Below, piece after piece: positions 12,921 to 19,081 of a DNA stretch of 19,081 nucleotides; positions within the stretch are counted from its first letter, which is position 1; each line of letters begins with the position of its first letter. The notes beneath the pieces are model-generated. The model was not told the DNA's origin, ran no database searches, and worked only from the letters and a program-made list of their open reading frames with translations. This DNA comes from Nanobdellota archaeon. GTDB lineage: Archaea > Nanobdellota > Nanobdellia > SCGC-AAA011-G17 > ARS1403. The translations under genes and the position numbers were made by a program. The stretch is from the NCBI GenBank assembly GCA_002688395.1, contig NZCU01000023.1:1-19081 (forward strand), read 5' to 3'.

Positions 12921-15572
12921 ATGTTTAAACAATTATTTATTATATTAATAGTAGCTGCATTATTAGTTACTAGTGCAACAGCTGCTTTAACAAAATCAAA
13001 TCTTGTTGCAGGAACAAGAGAATTACCAGACTCAGATTTTAACAATGATGGTACAGTAAACTTAGATGATTTTTTCTTATTTGCAGATAATTTCGGAAGT
13101 ACAAATAAGGAGTTCGATCTAGATGGAAACGGACAAGTTAATTTGTCAGATTTCCTTGATTTTTCTGCAGATATGATAGCCGATGATAACCAAGAACCAG
13201 AACCAGAACCAGAACCAGAACCTGAACCAGAACCTGAACCAGAACCTGAACCTGAACCTGAACCAGAACCTGAACCAGAACCTGAACCTGAACCTGAACC
13301 TGAACCAGAACCTGAACCTGAACCTGAACCAGAACCTGAACCAGAACCTGAACCTGAACCTAAAATAATTTCAACTATGGATCTTGATAATAATGGAGTA
13401 GTTAATCTAACAGATTTCACAGATTTCTTTGTACCTCAATTTGGAAATATGGGGGCAGCAGATTTCGATAGTAGTGGAAAAGTAGATTTAACAGACTTCT
13501 TTTTATTTGCAGATAATTTCGGAGAAACAGTAGAAATTGAAGATGAATTAATAAAAATAGGATCTCCAAGTCCAGCAGACAACACAGAACTAGTAAACCC
13601 AGTTTCAAGAGTTTTTAGTTGGACAAGCGCTGTAGATGTTGGAAACACAGTTACCTATGAATTTTATTTATTCAAAGGAGGTGCTTGGAGAGATGATGGA
13701 ACAAATAATAGAGCACTTGAAGATGCAAAAAATATAAGAGAAGATACTCCTATTAAAACATTAATAAATAATGATATAATACCTACAATTGCAATAGAAG
13801 ATCTTCATGATTTCACAGTTTATTATTGGAAAATTAAAGCGATTAAATCTAATGGAGAAGAAACTCTAAGTCCAGTGTGGAAATTTTTCACTAACACAAG
13901 AGGACAATTATCTTCTCGTGAATGGATACCACAAGGTATTGAAAATATTCCACCAACAGCACAAATTACAAGCCCTAGTATTAATAGTGGAAAAGGAGCT
14001 TATCTTCCTTTTACAGGAATTGGAAATGACGAAGATGGAAGTATAGTTTCATACGAATGGTTAATTCCAGGAGCTATTCACGTTAAAGGAGCAGATAAAC
14101 AAAATATATTTGCTCAGTTTCCACAATCAGGAGATTATATTGCTCAATTTAGAGTTCAAGATGATAAAGGAGATTGGAGTGTATGGAGTTCAGTTAATAT
14201 AGTAATTGATGAAAAATATGCACCAAATAGACCATCTAATCCAAATCCTAGAAATGAAGAAAGAATCTCAGGAACAGTACATTCATTTTCTTGGAATGCT
14301 GATGATAGAGACAGTAATATTGTTACTCATAATTTAAGAGTAAGTAGAAATTCAGATTTCACATTTGTAATTTCTGATAAAACTTTCGTAAGAGATGATA
14401 GAACACAATCAACAAGACCTAACATAGGAGTAGGTAGTTTAGATAAAGATATTAATTATTGGTGGCAAGTTGTATCAACTGATACAGATGGATTAAGCAC
14501 TTACAGTCCAATATGGACATTTGGACCTGGTGGAGAAGAAACAGAAAGAAAAGTATTCATAAGAACTGATGATCCATTCAGAGCTACTGACATAGAATCT
14601 GGATCTTCTAGTAGTGAATCTGATTCAGGAAGTACATCTACACCTCCAGTTGTAACCCCTCCTGTAGTTACACCACCTGTAGTTACACCACCAGTTGTAA
14701 CACCACCTGTTAATCAAGCACCTGTATTAACATCAATTGGAAATAAAAATGTTAATGAAGGAAATTTATTAAGTTTCTCAGTATCGGCTACAGATGTTGA
14801 TGGAGATTCTTTAACATTCTTAACATCAGGATTACCTTTAGGAGCTAGCTTTAGTGGAAACACATTCACTTGGACTCCAGATTTAACACAATCAGGAAGC
14901 TACCCAGTTACATTTAGTGTAAATGATGGTAATGGAAATACAGACTCAGAAGCTATAACAATAACAGTTGGAGATGTTAATCAAGCACCTGTATTAACAG
15001 TTAATGATATTTCTGTAAGAGAAGGAAGAGATGCTGTTATTGTTGCAACAGCTACAGACTTTGATAATGATGCAGTAACTTTCAGTGTAAGTGATTCAAG
15101 ATTTGTTCAAACATCTCCAGGGATATTTGTTTGGAGTACTTGGTTTAAAGATGCAAGTGTATTTACAGTAACTGTAACAGCTTCTACACCTGATGGACAA
15201 AGTGACAGTAAAGTAGTAAGGGTTAAAGTAAAAGATGTTAAAATAGATCATCCAAGAGTTGAAGTATCAGGAGCATTCGCTTTGAATGAAGGCGGTTTAG
15301 TAAACCTTGGAAGTCCTTTAGAACTTTATGTAAATGTAAGAAATGATGGTAACACAGATGATGAAAGCACAGTAATATCTGTAACAATCCCAGAATTAGA
15401 TATATATGAACAATTAGGTATATTTAGTTTAGATTCAGGAAGTAAATTTTTAGATATAGTAAGCATAGATTTAGGACCTGATGTAATTTCTGGAAATGAA
15501 TATTTCTTCATTGTTGAAGCAGAAAGTGATGATGCAAGCGACTTAAAGTTTGGAAGCTTTATAGTTGCTTAA
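12921..15572 (+). CDS. Secreted multidomain protein with dockerin-like EF-hands and Ig-like modules
   Basis: An 883-residue exported protein. The signal peptide is about 1-21 (cut after TSATA). Two dockerin-like Ca2+ loops follow at 39-50 (DFNNDGTVNLDD) and 66-77. A (Glu-Pro)28 linker spans 92-147, with two further loops at 154-165 and 181-192 ending in the same FFLFADNFG as the first pair. Downstream are an FN3-like domain (about 207-325), a PKD-like domain (about 340-425), and another FN3-like domain (about 430-540). A TPPVV-repeat linker (574-597) leads to two cadherin/putative-Ig domains each opening NQAPVLT (from 598 and 687), and a C-terminal CARDB-like domain (about 780-883). There is no C-terminal membrane helix or sorting motif. 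It is likely an adhesin or envelope protein stabilised by calcium. Partner and ligand are unknown. Confidence 0.85.
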   Translation: MFKQLFIILIVAALLVTSATAALTKSNLVAGTRELPDSDFNNDGTVNLDDFFLFADNFGSTNKEFDLDGNGQVNLSDFLDFSADMIADDNQEPEPEPEPEPEPEPEPEPEPEPEPEPEPEPEPEPEPEPEPEPEPEPEPEPEPEPEPKIISTMDLDNNGVVNLTDFTDFFVPQFGNMGAADFDSSGKVDLTDFFLFADNFGETVEIEDELIKIGSPSPADNTELVNPVSRVFSWTSAVDVGNTVTYEFYLFKGGAWRDDGTNNRALEDAKNIREDTPIKTLINNDIIPTIAIEDLHDFTVYYWKIKAIKSNGEETLSPVWKFFTNTRGQLSSREWIPQGIENIPPTAQITSPSINSGKGAYLPFTGIGNDEDGSIVSYEWLIPGAIHVKGADKQNIFAQFPQSGDYIAQFRVQDDKGDWSVWSSVNIVIDEKYAPNRPSNPNPRNEERISGTVHSFSWNADDRDSNIVTHNLRVSRNSDFTFVISDKTFVRDDRTQSTRPNIGVGSLDKDINYWWQVVSTDTDGLSTYSPIWTFGPGGEETERKVFIRTDDPFRATDIESGSSSSESDSGSTSTPPVVTPPVVTPPVVTPPVVTPPVNQAPVLTSIGNKNVNEGNLLSFSVSATDVDGDSLTFLTSGLPLGASFSGNTFTWTPDLTQSGSYPVTFSVNDGNGNTDSEAITITVGDVNQAPVLTVNDISVREGRDAVIVATATDFDNDAVTFSVSDSRFVQTSPGIFVWSTWFKDASVFTVTVTASTPDGQSDSKVVRVKVKDVKIDHPRVEVSGAFALNEGGLVNLGSPLELYVNVRNDGNTDDESTVISVTIPELDIYEQLGIFSLDSGSKFLDIVSIDLGPDVISGNEYFFIVEAESDDASDLKFGSFIVA
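13194..13361 (+). repeat. 28-copy hexanucleotide repeat encoding (Glu-Pro)28
   Basis: GAA followed by CCA or CCT, 28 times without interruption (168 nt). Only the third base of the proline codon varies. A six-unit pattern of that base (A,T,A,T,T,T) recurs at 13224-13259, 13260-13295 and 13326-13361, showing growth by 36-nt blocks. The unit keeps frame whatever the copy number, so the array can change linker length without breaking the protein. Confidence 0.97.
14640..14711 (+). repeat. 15-nt repeats encoding a TPPVV linker
   Basis: Four full copies plus a partial copy of a 15-nt unit encoding Thr-Pro-Pro-Val-Val form a stiff proline-rich hinge between the FN3-like and cadherin-like parts of the surface protein. 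Synonymous changes distinguish the copies. Confidence 0.9.
14708..14732 (+). repeat. 25-nt direct repeat, first copy
   Basis: Identical to 14975-14999, exactly 267 bp (89 codons) downstream and in frame. Both copies encode the NQAPVLT opening of a cadherin-like domain. Confidence 0.9.
14975..14999 (+). repeat. 25-nt direct repeat, second copy
   Basis: Second copy of the repeat at 14708-14732. Recombination between copies would remove exactly one domain and keep frame. Confidence 0.9.
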
Positions 15573-15573
15573 A

Positions 15574-15589
15574 TCTTTCTTTTTCTTTA
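15574..15589 (+). terminator. T-rich terminator of the surface-protein gene
   Basis: TCTTTCTTTTTCTTTA begins two bases after the stop codon, with no hairpin, as typical for archaeal termination. Confidence 0.6.
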
Positions 15590-15628
15590 TTATATTCTAA
15601 AACAACTACCTTAAAAACACTAAGGAAA

Positions 15629-15638
15629 AATATATATA
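15629..15638 (+). promoter_or_regulatory. TATA box of the 74-residue gene
   Basis: AATATATATA inside an alternating AT run, about 40 nt upstream of the ATG. A leader of about 13 nt would contain the SD AAAGGTGAT at 15661-15669. Confidence 0.5.
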
Positions 15639-15672
15639 TAAGTAACTACTTAAAGTTGTCAAAGGTGATTAC

Positions 15673-15897
15673 ATGGGTTTAGGATCTTTCTTAAAAAAAG
15701 GGACTGGTATGAATTACTTAGATGGAGAAGACGACAAAGGTAACTCATCAAAAAAAGAATCTAAAAAATCAGCTCCTTCTACTGGATTAAGTAAACACGA
15801 TGAAAAATTATTAAAAAACTTAGAACAAACACTAAAAAAAGTAAACAATCAAATAGAAGATATGTTAGAAAAAGTTAGAGTTAGACGTGGTTTGTAA
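15673..15897 (+). CDS. Small charged coiled-coil-like protein of unknown function
   Basis: 74 residues. An N-terminal MGLGSFLKKGTGMNYLDGE segment is followed by a low-complexity Ser/Lys stretch (about 23-38) and a C-terminal helix (about 39-70) with heptad-like leucines (LLKNLEQTLKKVNNQIEDML) ending in a basic VRVRRGL. The short amphipathic start could touch membranes, but that is speculation. The start at 15673 is supported by a GGTGAT SD 4 nt upstream, so a second in-frame ATG at 15709 is not needed. It converges on the tRNA-Ser gene 18 bp downstream. I do not recognise the family. Confidence 0.75.
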   Translation: MGLGSFLKKGTGMNYLDGEDDKGNSSKKESKKSAPSTGLSKHDEKLLKNLEQTLKKVNNQIEDMLEKVRVRRGL

Positions 15898-15915
15898 TTC
15901 TTATTAAAATTAATA

Positions 15916-15999
15916 CGCCGGGACTGGGATTTGAACCCAGATATCCATAAGGAAACAGGATTAGCAATCCTGCGCAGTACCATGTTGTGCCATCCCGGC
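15916..15999 (-). tRNA. tRNA-Ser (anticodon GCT)
   Basis: 84 nt, class II. Acceptor GCCGGGA/TCCCGGC, D-stem GCA/TGC with GG in the loop, anticodon stem CAGGA/TCCTG with loop TTGCTAA (anticodon GCT, reads AGC and AGU). A 15-nt variable arm has a short TCC/GGA stem. T-arm CTGGG-TTCAAAT-CCCAG is canonical, and the discriminator is G73 as expected for archaeal Ser. U8 is present and CCA is not encoded. No intron. A TATA box lies about 29 nt upstream. Confidence 0.95.
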
Positions 16000-16023
16000 A
16001 TACCAATATAATTTTATTTTTTG

Positions 16024-16032
16024 CTTTTAAAC
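16024..16032 (-). promoter_or_regulatory. TATA box of tRNA-Ser
   Basis: GTTTAAAAG on the minus strand, centred about 29 nt before the tRNA 5' end and 7 bp past the thiI stop codon. Confidence 0.55.
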
Positions 16033-16038
16033 TTTTCT

Positions 16039-17163
16039 CTAAAAGCTTAACTTAACGCTTTCCATCTCATCTAAACTTTCTTCAATTAATTTATCAAAAT
16101 TTAATTTTTCCAAAACCTTTTCAACTTCCACAATTTTAACACTTGTACTAGGCTTTCTAGAAATAATACTACAACAATCCTTATATTTTTTAATACTCTC
16201 TTCATAAGTTCCAATTTTTTTAGCTAAGTCAACTATTTCTTGCTTATCAAAAGAAAGCAACGGACTTAAGATAGGCAAATTAACCTTAAACCTAGAAGAA
16301 TTAATATTATCTAAAGTTTGACTAGCAACTTGTCCTAAACTATCCCCAGTAATAAGAGCCTTATAACCATTTTTCCTAGCAATTACTTCTCCAAATCTCA
16401 ACATGAAATTTTTAAACATAACAACATCTAAACTCTCAGGAACTTTCTCCATAGAGGATAATTGATAATTATGATAGGGGATAACAAACATTCTACAACT
16501 ACTCTGAAAAACATTTAACTTATCTAATATGGTTTTAATTTTAGTTTCTTCAACATATTTATTATTTTGCAACGCATGGAAATGTAAGAAATCTACTTTA
16601 CATCCTCTTTTCATCATCAAATAAGCTGCTAAAGCAGAATCTATTCCACCTGAAAATAAACATAAAACTTTCCCACTAGAACCAACAGGCAATCCTCCCA
16701 ATCCTTTTATTTTCTTAGTATACAAATAACAATTTTTAGAAGTTATCTCAATAAACAAAGTTTCATCAGGATCTGAAAAATTTATCTTAATCCCTAGTTT
16801 ATTTACACCCTCTCCAATTCTTTTATTTAATTCTAAAGAAGTTAATGGAAAACTTTTATCACTTCTAGTTGTAGATAAAGCTAAATTTTTAATTTTTAAT
16901 TTCTTGATCATACCTAAAGATTTTTTTATAATTTTATCTACATCTAATTCGCTTTCTTCAACAAGAGAAAAATATTCTATTCCAAATATATTTTTTAAAT
17001 TTTTCCAATCTTTAGACTTACTAGAAACAACAACTCTCTTAGAATCCATTTTAATTTCATCAACATCTAAATTATTTTTAATATTCTCAATTAATCTATT
17101 CTCAAAAAACCCTCTATTCTTTCCCTTTAATCCAATTTCTCCATAATGAACTATTATTTTCAT
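16039..17163 (-). CDS. thiI: tRNA 4-thiouridine synthetase ThiI
   Basis: ThiI adenylates U8 of tRNA and replaces its oxygen with sulfur. The 374-residue archaeal-type protein has an N-terminal ferredoxin-like region with GEIGLKGKNRGFFE at 8-21 and a THUMP domain at about 60-150 that binds the tRNA acceptor end. The PP-loop adenylation domain has SGGIDS at 171-176 and GDSLGQVASQTLDN at 273-286. YKDCCSIISRKPST at 327-340 contains C330/C331, of which C331 aligns with the catalytic Cys344 of E. coli ThiI. The rhodanese domain of bacterial ThiI is absent, as in other archaeal forms, so sulfur must come from another donor. A TATA box 26 nt before the ATG suggests a leaderless mRNA. It lies directly upstream of tRNA-Ser, which carries the U8 target. 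Confidence 0.95.
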   Translation of the reverse strand: MKIIVHYGEIGLKGKNRGFFENRLIENIKNNLDVDEIKMDSKRVVVSSKSKDWKNLKNIFGIEYFSLVEESELDVDKIIKKSLGMIKKLKIKNLALSTTRSDKSFPLTSLELNKRIGEGVNKLGIKINFSDPDETLFIEITSKNCYLYTKKIKGLGGLPVGSSGKVLCLFSGGIDSALAAYLMMKRGCKVDFLHFHALQNNKYVEETKIKTILDKLNVFQSSCRMFVIPYHNYQLSSMEKVPESLDVVMFKNFMLRFGEVIARKNGYKALITGDSLGQVASQTLDNINSSRFKVNLPILSPLLSFDKQEIVDLAKKIGTYEESIKKYKDCCSIISRKPSTSVKIVEVEKVLEKLNFDKLIEESLDEMESVKLSF

Positions 17164-17184
17164 ATTGATAATTTACTAAACACT

Positions 17185-17194
17185 ATTTATAAAT
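17185..17194 (-). promoter_or_regulatory. TATA box of thiI
   Basis: ATTTATAAAT, palindromic, centred 26 nt upstream of the thiI ATG. Confidence 0.65.
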
Positions 17195-17230
17195 CTTTAT
17201 ATTGTCACCACTTTTATAAAGTAAAATAAG

Positions 17231-17243
17231 AAAAAACCAAAAA
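17231..17243 (-). terminator. T-run terminator of the 114-residue gene
   Basis: Minus strand: five T, two G, six T, beginning about 10 nt after the stop codon. Confidence 0.55.
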
Positions 17244-17253
17244 TTCAATTTTT

Positions 17254-17598
17254 TCAGTTAATTAAGCTTTTCTCCAATTCTTTCCCACTATCAAGCTCAA
17301 ATGTATTTAAAAATATCAACTCACTATCTTTAGAAATATAAACAGACATCTCTTCATTATCAACAAAAACAGCAACCTTATACATTCCATTCTCTTCTTT
17401 AATATCTAAAATCTTAACATCTACATCACTAGGAACTAAAGTATATATAAAATCTCTAACCTTAGACTCTATACTTTCTTTAGTAGTACCACCAGTAACT
17501 TCATTAATGCCAAAATTAGAAGTAAAAAAGGAAATAAGCAATAATCCACCTAAAACAATAACACTAATAATCCATATAGATTTATTCTCTTTTTCCAT
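17254..17598 (-). CDS. Membrane-anchored small extracytoplasmic protein
   Basis: 114 residues. A short charged N-terminus precedes one hydrophobic helix (SIWIISVIVLGGLLLISFF, about 7-25). An outward domain at about 38-110 has the pattern KVRDFIYTLVPSDVDVKILDIKEENGMYKVAVFVDNEEMSVYISKDSELIFLNTFEL. That alternation resembles the N-terminal module found before the thioredoxin fold in DsbA-like proteins of DPANN archaea, as far as I can recall, but no thioredoxin domain or CxxC follows here. Anchor type could be signal anchor or cleaved signal. A TATA box 26 nt before the ATG suggests a leaderless mRNA. Function unknown. Confidence 0.75.
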   Translation of the reverse strand: MEKENKSIWIISVIVLGGLLLISFFTSNFGINEVTGGTTKESIESKVRDFIYTLVPSDVDVKILDIKEENGMYKVAVFVDNEEMSVYISKDSELIFLNTFELDSGKELEKSLIN

Positions 17599-17620
17599 AA
17601 ATATTCACTACCATTCAATG

Positions 17621-17630
17621 TTTAAATAAT
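17621..17630 (-). promoter_or_regulatory. TATA box of the 114-residue gene
   Basis: ATTATTTAAA on the minus strand, centred about 26 nt upstream of the ATG. Confidence 0.5.
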
Positions 17631-17650
17631 TTTCTTATAATCTTAGAGAG

Positions 17651-17660
17651 ATAAATTTAT
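17651..17660 (+). promoter_or_regulatory. TATA box of the micropeptide-minD-VIT operon
   Basis: ATAAATTTAT; transcription would start near 17682, about 6 nt before the 29-residue ORF and about 90 nt before minD. Divergent from the promoter at 17621-17630. Confidence 0.5.
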
Positions 17661-17687
17661 TAATGAGGACTTCTTACTAATGTCTAG

Positions 17688-17777
17688 ATGTTTGAATTTT
17701 TAAAGAGGTTTAGAAAAGAGGATGAAAGTAGAGATGAGATTCTTAAGAGATTAAAAAAGAGGTATTTAGATGAGTAG
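17688..17777 (+). CDS. 29-residue amphipathic micropeptide upstream of minD
   Basis: The ORF opens at ATG 17688, starts MFEFLKRFRK and ends TAG at 17775-17777, overlapping the minD start by 8 nt. It has a hydrophobic/basic N-terminal stretch followed by a charged helix (EILKRLKKRYLDE), typical of an amphipathic membrane-binding helix. The predicted transcript starts about 6 nt before it. The minD SD (GAGGT, 17759-17763) lies inside it, so its translation would pass ribosomes to minD. It could be a real peptide working with the ATPase or a leader ORF that couples translation. No family is recognised. Confidence 0.5.
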   Translation: MFEFLKRFRKEDESRDEILKRLKKRYLDE

Positions 17778-18582
17778 AGTCATAGGAGTGGTTTCAATAA
17801 AAGGAGGGGTAGGAAAAACAACTACAGCTGTAAACTTAGCAACAGTCTTAGCAAATGATTTCCATAAAAAAGTTTTACTAGTAGATGCAAATTACTACGC
17901 ACCAAACTTAAACTTTCACCTAGGAATACTAGACCCTATTAATACTTTAAATGACGTTTTCCAAAATAAAATAAAAATCTTCGATGCTGTCTACAAACAT
18001 AATTTAAATTTTCATTTTATAGCTTCTTCTTTAATATCTAGAAAAGTTGATCCAATGAAGTTAAGAAACCAAATTAAAAGTATCAGAAGTTTCTATGAAG
18101 TTATTATCTTAGACTCAAGCCCTAGTCTAAATGAAGAAATGTTAAGTGTTATGTTATCCTCAGATGAATTAGTCGTATTAACAACTCCTGATTATGCTAC
18201 TTTATCTACAACACTAAAAGCAGTAAGAGTTGCAAAACAAAAAAATATTCCTATTAATGGATTAATATTAAATAAAGTAAGAAAACATAAATGTGAGCTT
18301 TCATTAGCAGACATAGAACAAGCAACAGGCGTTCATGTTTTAGGCGTGCTTCCAGATGAAGCTAAAACAATTGATGCTCAACATTCTTTAACCCCAATAT
18401 CTCAATATCATCCAAACGCTGAAATTTCAGTAGAATATAAAAAAATAGCAGCTACTCTAATCAATGAAAAATATGATGATACTCGTTTTTTATCTAACTT
18501 AAAATCAATATTCTCTAAAAAAGTAGAAAAACACGAAATAAATAGAGAATTATTCAAAACTAGAAGATTTCTGAAAAAATGA
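17770..18582 (+). CDS. MinD/ParA-family ATPase
   Basis: 270 residues. Deviant Walker A KGGVGKTT at 11-18 has the signature lysine K11 plus K16. D39 lies in LLVDANYYAPNLNFHLG (Walker A' region, with Asn-Tyr-Tyr-Ala where MinD usually has Asp and small residues). Walker B is VIILD at 111-115, and LILNKV at 166-170 fits the base-binding strand. These ATPases switch between monomer and ATP-sandwich dimer and position division, chemotaxis or DNA partners. The C-terminal 40 residues are basic (SNLKSIFSKKVEKHEINRELFKTRRFLKK) and could form a MinD-like membrane-targeting helix. It starts at ATG 17770 behind a GAGGT SD. Its stop overlaps the next gene's ATG by 4 nt. Its cargo is unknown. Confidence 0.88.
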   Translation: MSRVIGVVSIKGGVGKTTTAVNLATVLANDFHKKVLLVDANYYAPNLNFHLGILDPINTLNDVFQNKIKIFDAVYKHNLNFHFIASSLISRKVDPMKLRNQIKSIRSFYEVIILDSSPSLNEEMLSVMLSSDELVVLTTPDYATLSTTLKAVRVAKQKNIPINGLILNKVRKHKCELSLADIEQATGVHVLGVLPDEAKTIDAQHSLTPISQYHPNAEISVEYKKIAATLINEKYDDTRFLSNLKSIFSKKVEKHEINRELFKTRRFLKK

Positions 18583-19055
18583 AAGCAACTTTCAAAAAAG
18601 GTATTGGTTTTGGATTAACCTCAGGAATAATTACAACAATAGGAACTATAATCGGCCTAAACTCAGGAACTCACTCTAAATTTGTTGTAATAATAGGAGT
18701 TGTAATAATAGCAATTTCAGATGCTCTATCAGATGCTTTTGGAATGCATGTCTCAGAAGAAACCTCAAAAAAACAAACAGAACATGCAATCTGGGAAGCA
18801 ACATGTTCAACATTCTTAGCTAAAAGTATATTCGCAGCTTCATTCATCATTCCTTTAGTTTTCTTTCCTTTATCAACAGCAATTATTATTAGCTTAATTT
18901 GGGGACTAATATTAATAATAGCAGTAAGTTTATTCATCTCAAAGAAACAAAAAATCTCTCCTTCTAAAGTTATAGTAAAACATATTTTAATCACAGCTCT
19001 AGTTATTATATTAACACATTATATTGGAAAATATCTATCTTCTTTGAGTTTCTAA
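18579..19055 (+). CDS. VIT1/CCC1-like integral membrane protein
   Basis: 158 residues with about four to five hydrophobic segments. The N-terminal GIGFGLTSGIITTIGTIIGLNSG (8-30) and the following IAISDALSDAFGMHVSEETSKK (46-67) resemble the paired helices and SxE loop of the VIT1/CCC1 metal transporter family. The remaining helices (about 80-100, 103-122, 135-154) fit too. It is shorter than classic CCC1 proteins, and the cytoplasmic metal-binding domain is absent. Family members carry Fe2+ or Mn2+; that activity here is inference. ATG 18579 overlaps the minD stop (ATGA), so the two are translationally coupled and may form one functional unit. A T-run follows 9 bp after the stop. Confidence 0.65.
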   Translation: MKATFKKGIGFGLTSGIITTIGTIIGLNSGTHSKFVVIIGVVIIAISDALSDAFGMHVSEETSKKQTEHAIWEATCSTFLAKSIFAASFIIPLVFFPLSTAIIISLIWGLILIIAVSLFISKKQKISPSKVIVKHILITALVIILTHYIGKYLSSLSF

Positions 19056-19064
19056 CATCGATAC

Positions 19065-19070
19065 TTTTTT
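19065..19070 (+). terminator. T-run terminator after the VIT-like gene
   Basis: Six T, nine bases after the stop codon and close to the right edge. Nothing else is visible after it. Confidence 0.45.
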
Positions 19071-19081
19071 AAATTGAAAAA

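Noticed and set aside
13194..13361. Array considered as a CRISPR or minisatellite locus
   Set aside because: The units are 6 nt with no spacers and are fully in frame within a gene.
13183..13368. Plus-strand frame giving Asn-Leu/Asn-Gln repeats
   Set aside because: It is the same hexanucleotide array read in another frame inside a well-supported gene.
12902..13420. Minus-strand open frame of about 172 codons with a long Gly-Ser repeat
   Set aside because: It is the antisense of the GAA-CCW array inside the surface-protein gene. The repeat contains no stop in several frames, and no promoter or SD supports the minus frame.
18671..18994. Minus-strand ORF inside the VIT-like gene
   Set aside because: It is antisense to the coupled downstream gene of the minD operon and has no promoter on its strand.
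1..19081. Defence island, prophage or transposon cargo
   Set aside because: No transposase, integrase, terminal inverted repeats, nuclease/helicase sets or abrupt composition change was seen; tRNA genes have no adjacent att-like duplications.

Overview
The window is strongly AT-rich, densely packed archaeal chromosome. Archaeal signs are TATA-type boxes about 26 nt upstream of start codons, many apparently leaderless genes, Shine-Dalgarno (SD) sites of the GGAGGTGA type, archaeal forms of RNase HII, Dph6 and ThiI, tRNA genes without an encoded CCA, and an unlinked 5S rRNA gene. The reduced intergenic space, AT bias and protein styles suggest a DPANN archaeon of the Woesearchaeota/Pacearchaeota kind. 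That placement is inference; no 16S gene is present. I see no insertion sequences, integrases, phage genes or CRISPR arrays.

Layout. At 1-4256 (+) are the tail of an unrecognised gene, RNase HII (rnhB) and the chromosome-organising ATPase SMC. At 4279-5583 (-) is a membrane-anchored surface protein of Ig-like domains, followed by a tRNA-Trp gene (-) with an unusual T-loop. At 6003-7580 (+) is an L-lactate permease family transporter. At 7593-8947 (-) are a small unknown protein and a two-gene operon of diphthine-ammonia ligase (dph6) overlapped by a class I glutamine amidotransferase-like protein. A small membrane protein (+) then converges on an Hsp20 chaperone (-).

From 9809 a coupled (+) string runs cysteinyl-tRNA synthetase (cysS), a DUF4145/HEPN-like protein, and a 31-residue Cys-rich peptide. 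A DUF1461/TIGR01906 membrane protein (-) and the 5S rRNA gene (+) follow. At 12921-15572 is an 883-residue secreted protein with two dockerin-like EF-hand pairs separated by a 28-unit Glu-Pro repeat, then Ig/FN3/PKD/cadherin-like modules. Next come a small charged protein (+), tRNA-Ser(GCT) (-), ThiI (-) and a membrane-anchored small protein (-). A final (+) string holds a 29-residue amphipathic peptide, a MinD/ParA-family ATPase and a VIT1/CCC1-like membrane protein, linked by overlapping stops and starts.

How the parts relate. Much of the window serves translation: two tRNAs, 5S rRNA, cysS, ThiI (s4U8 in tRNA; both tRNAs here carry U8) and Dph6 (diphthamide on aEF2). The two surface proteins share a CARDB-like module and use transcripts with a leader and a G-run SD, while many of the cytosolic genes look leaderless. 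The best candidates for an undescribed system are the Dph6-amidotransferase pair, the micropeptide-MinD-VIT string, and the cysS-HEPN-Cys-peptide string.
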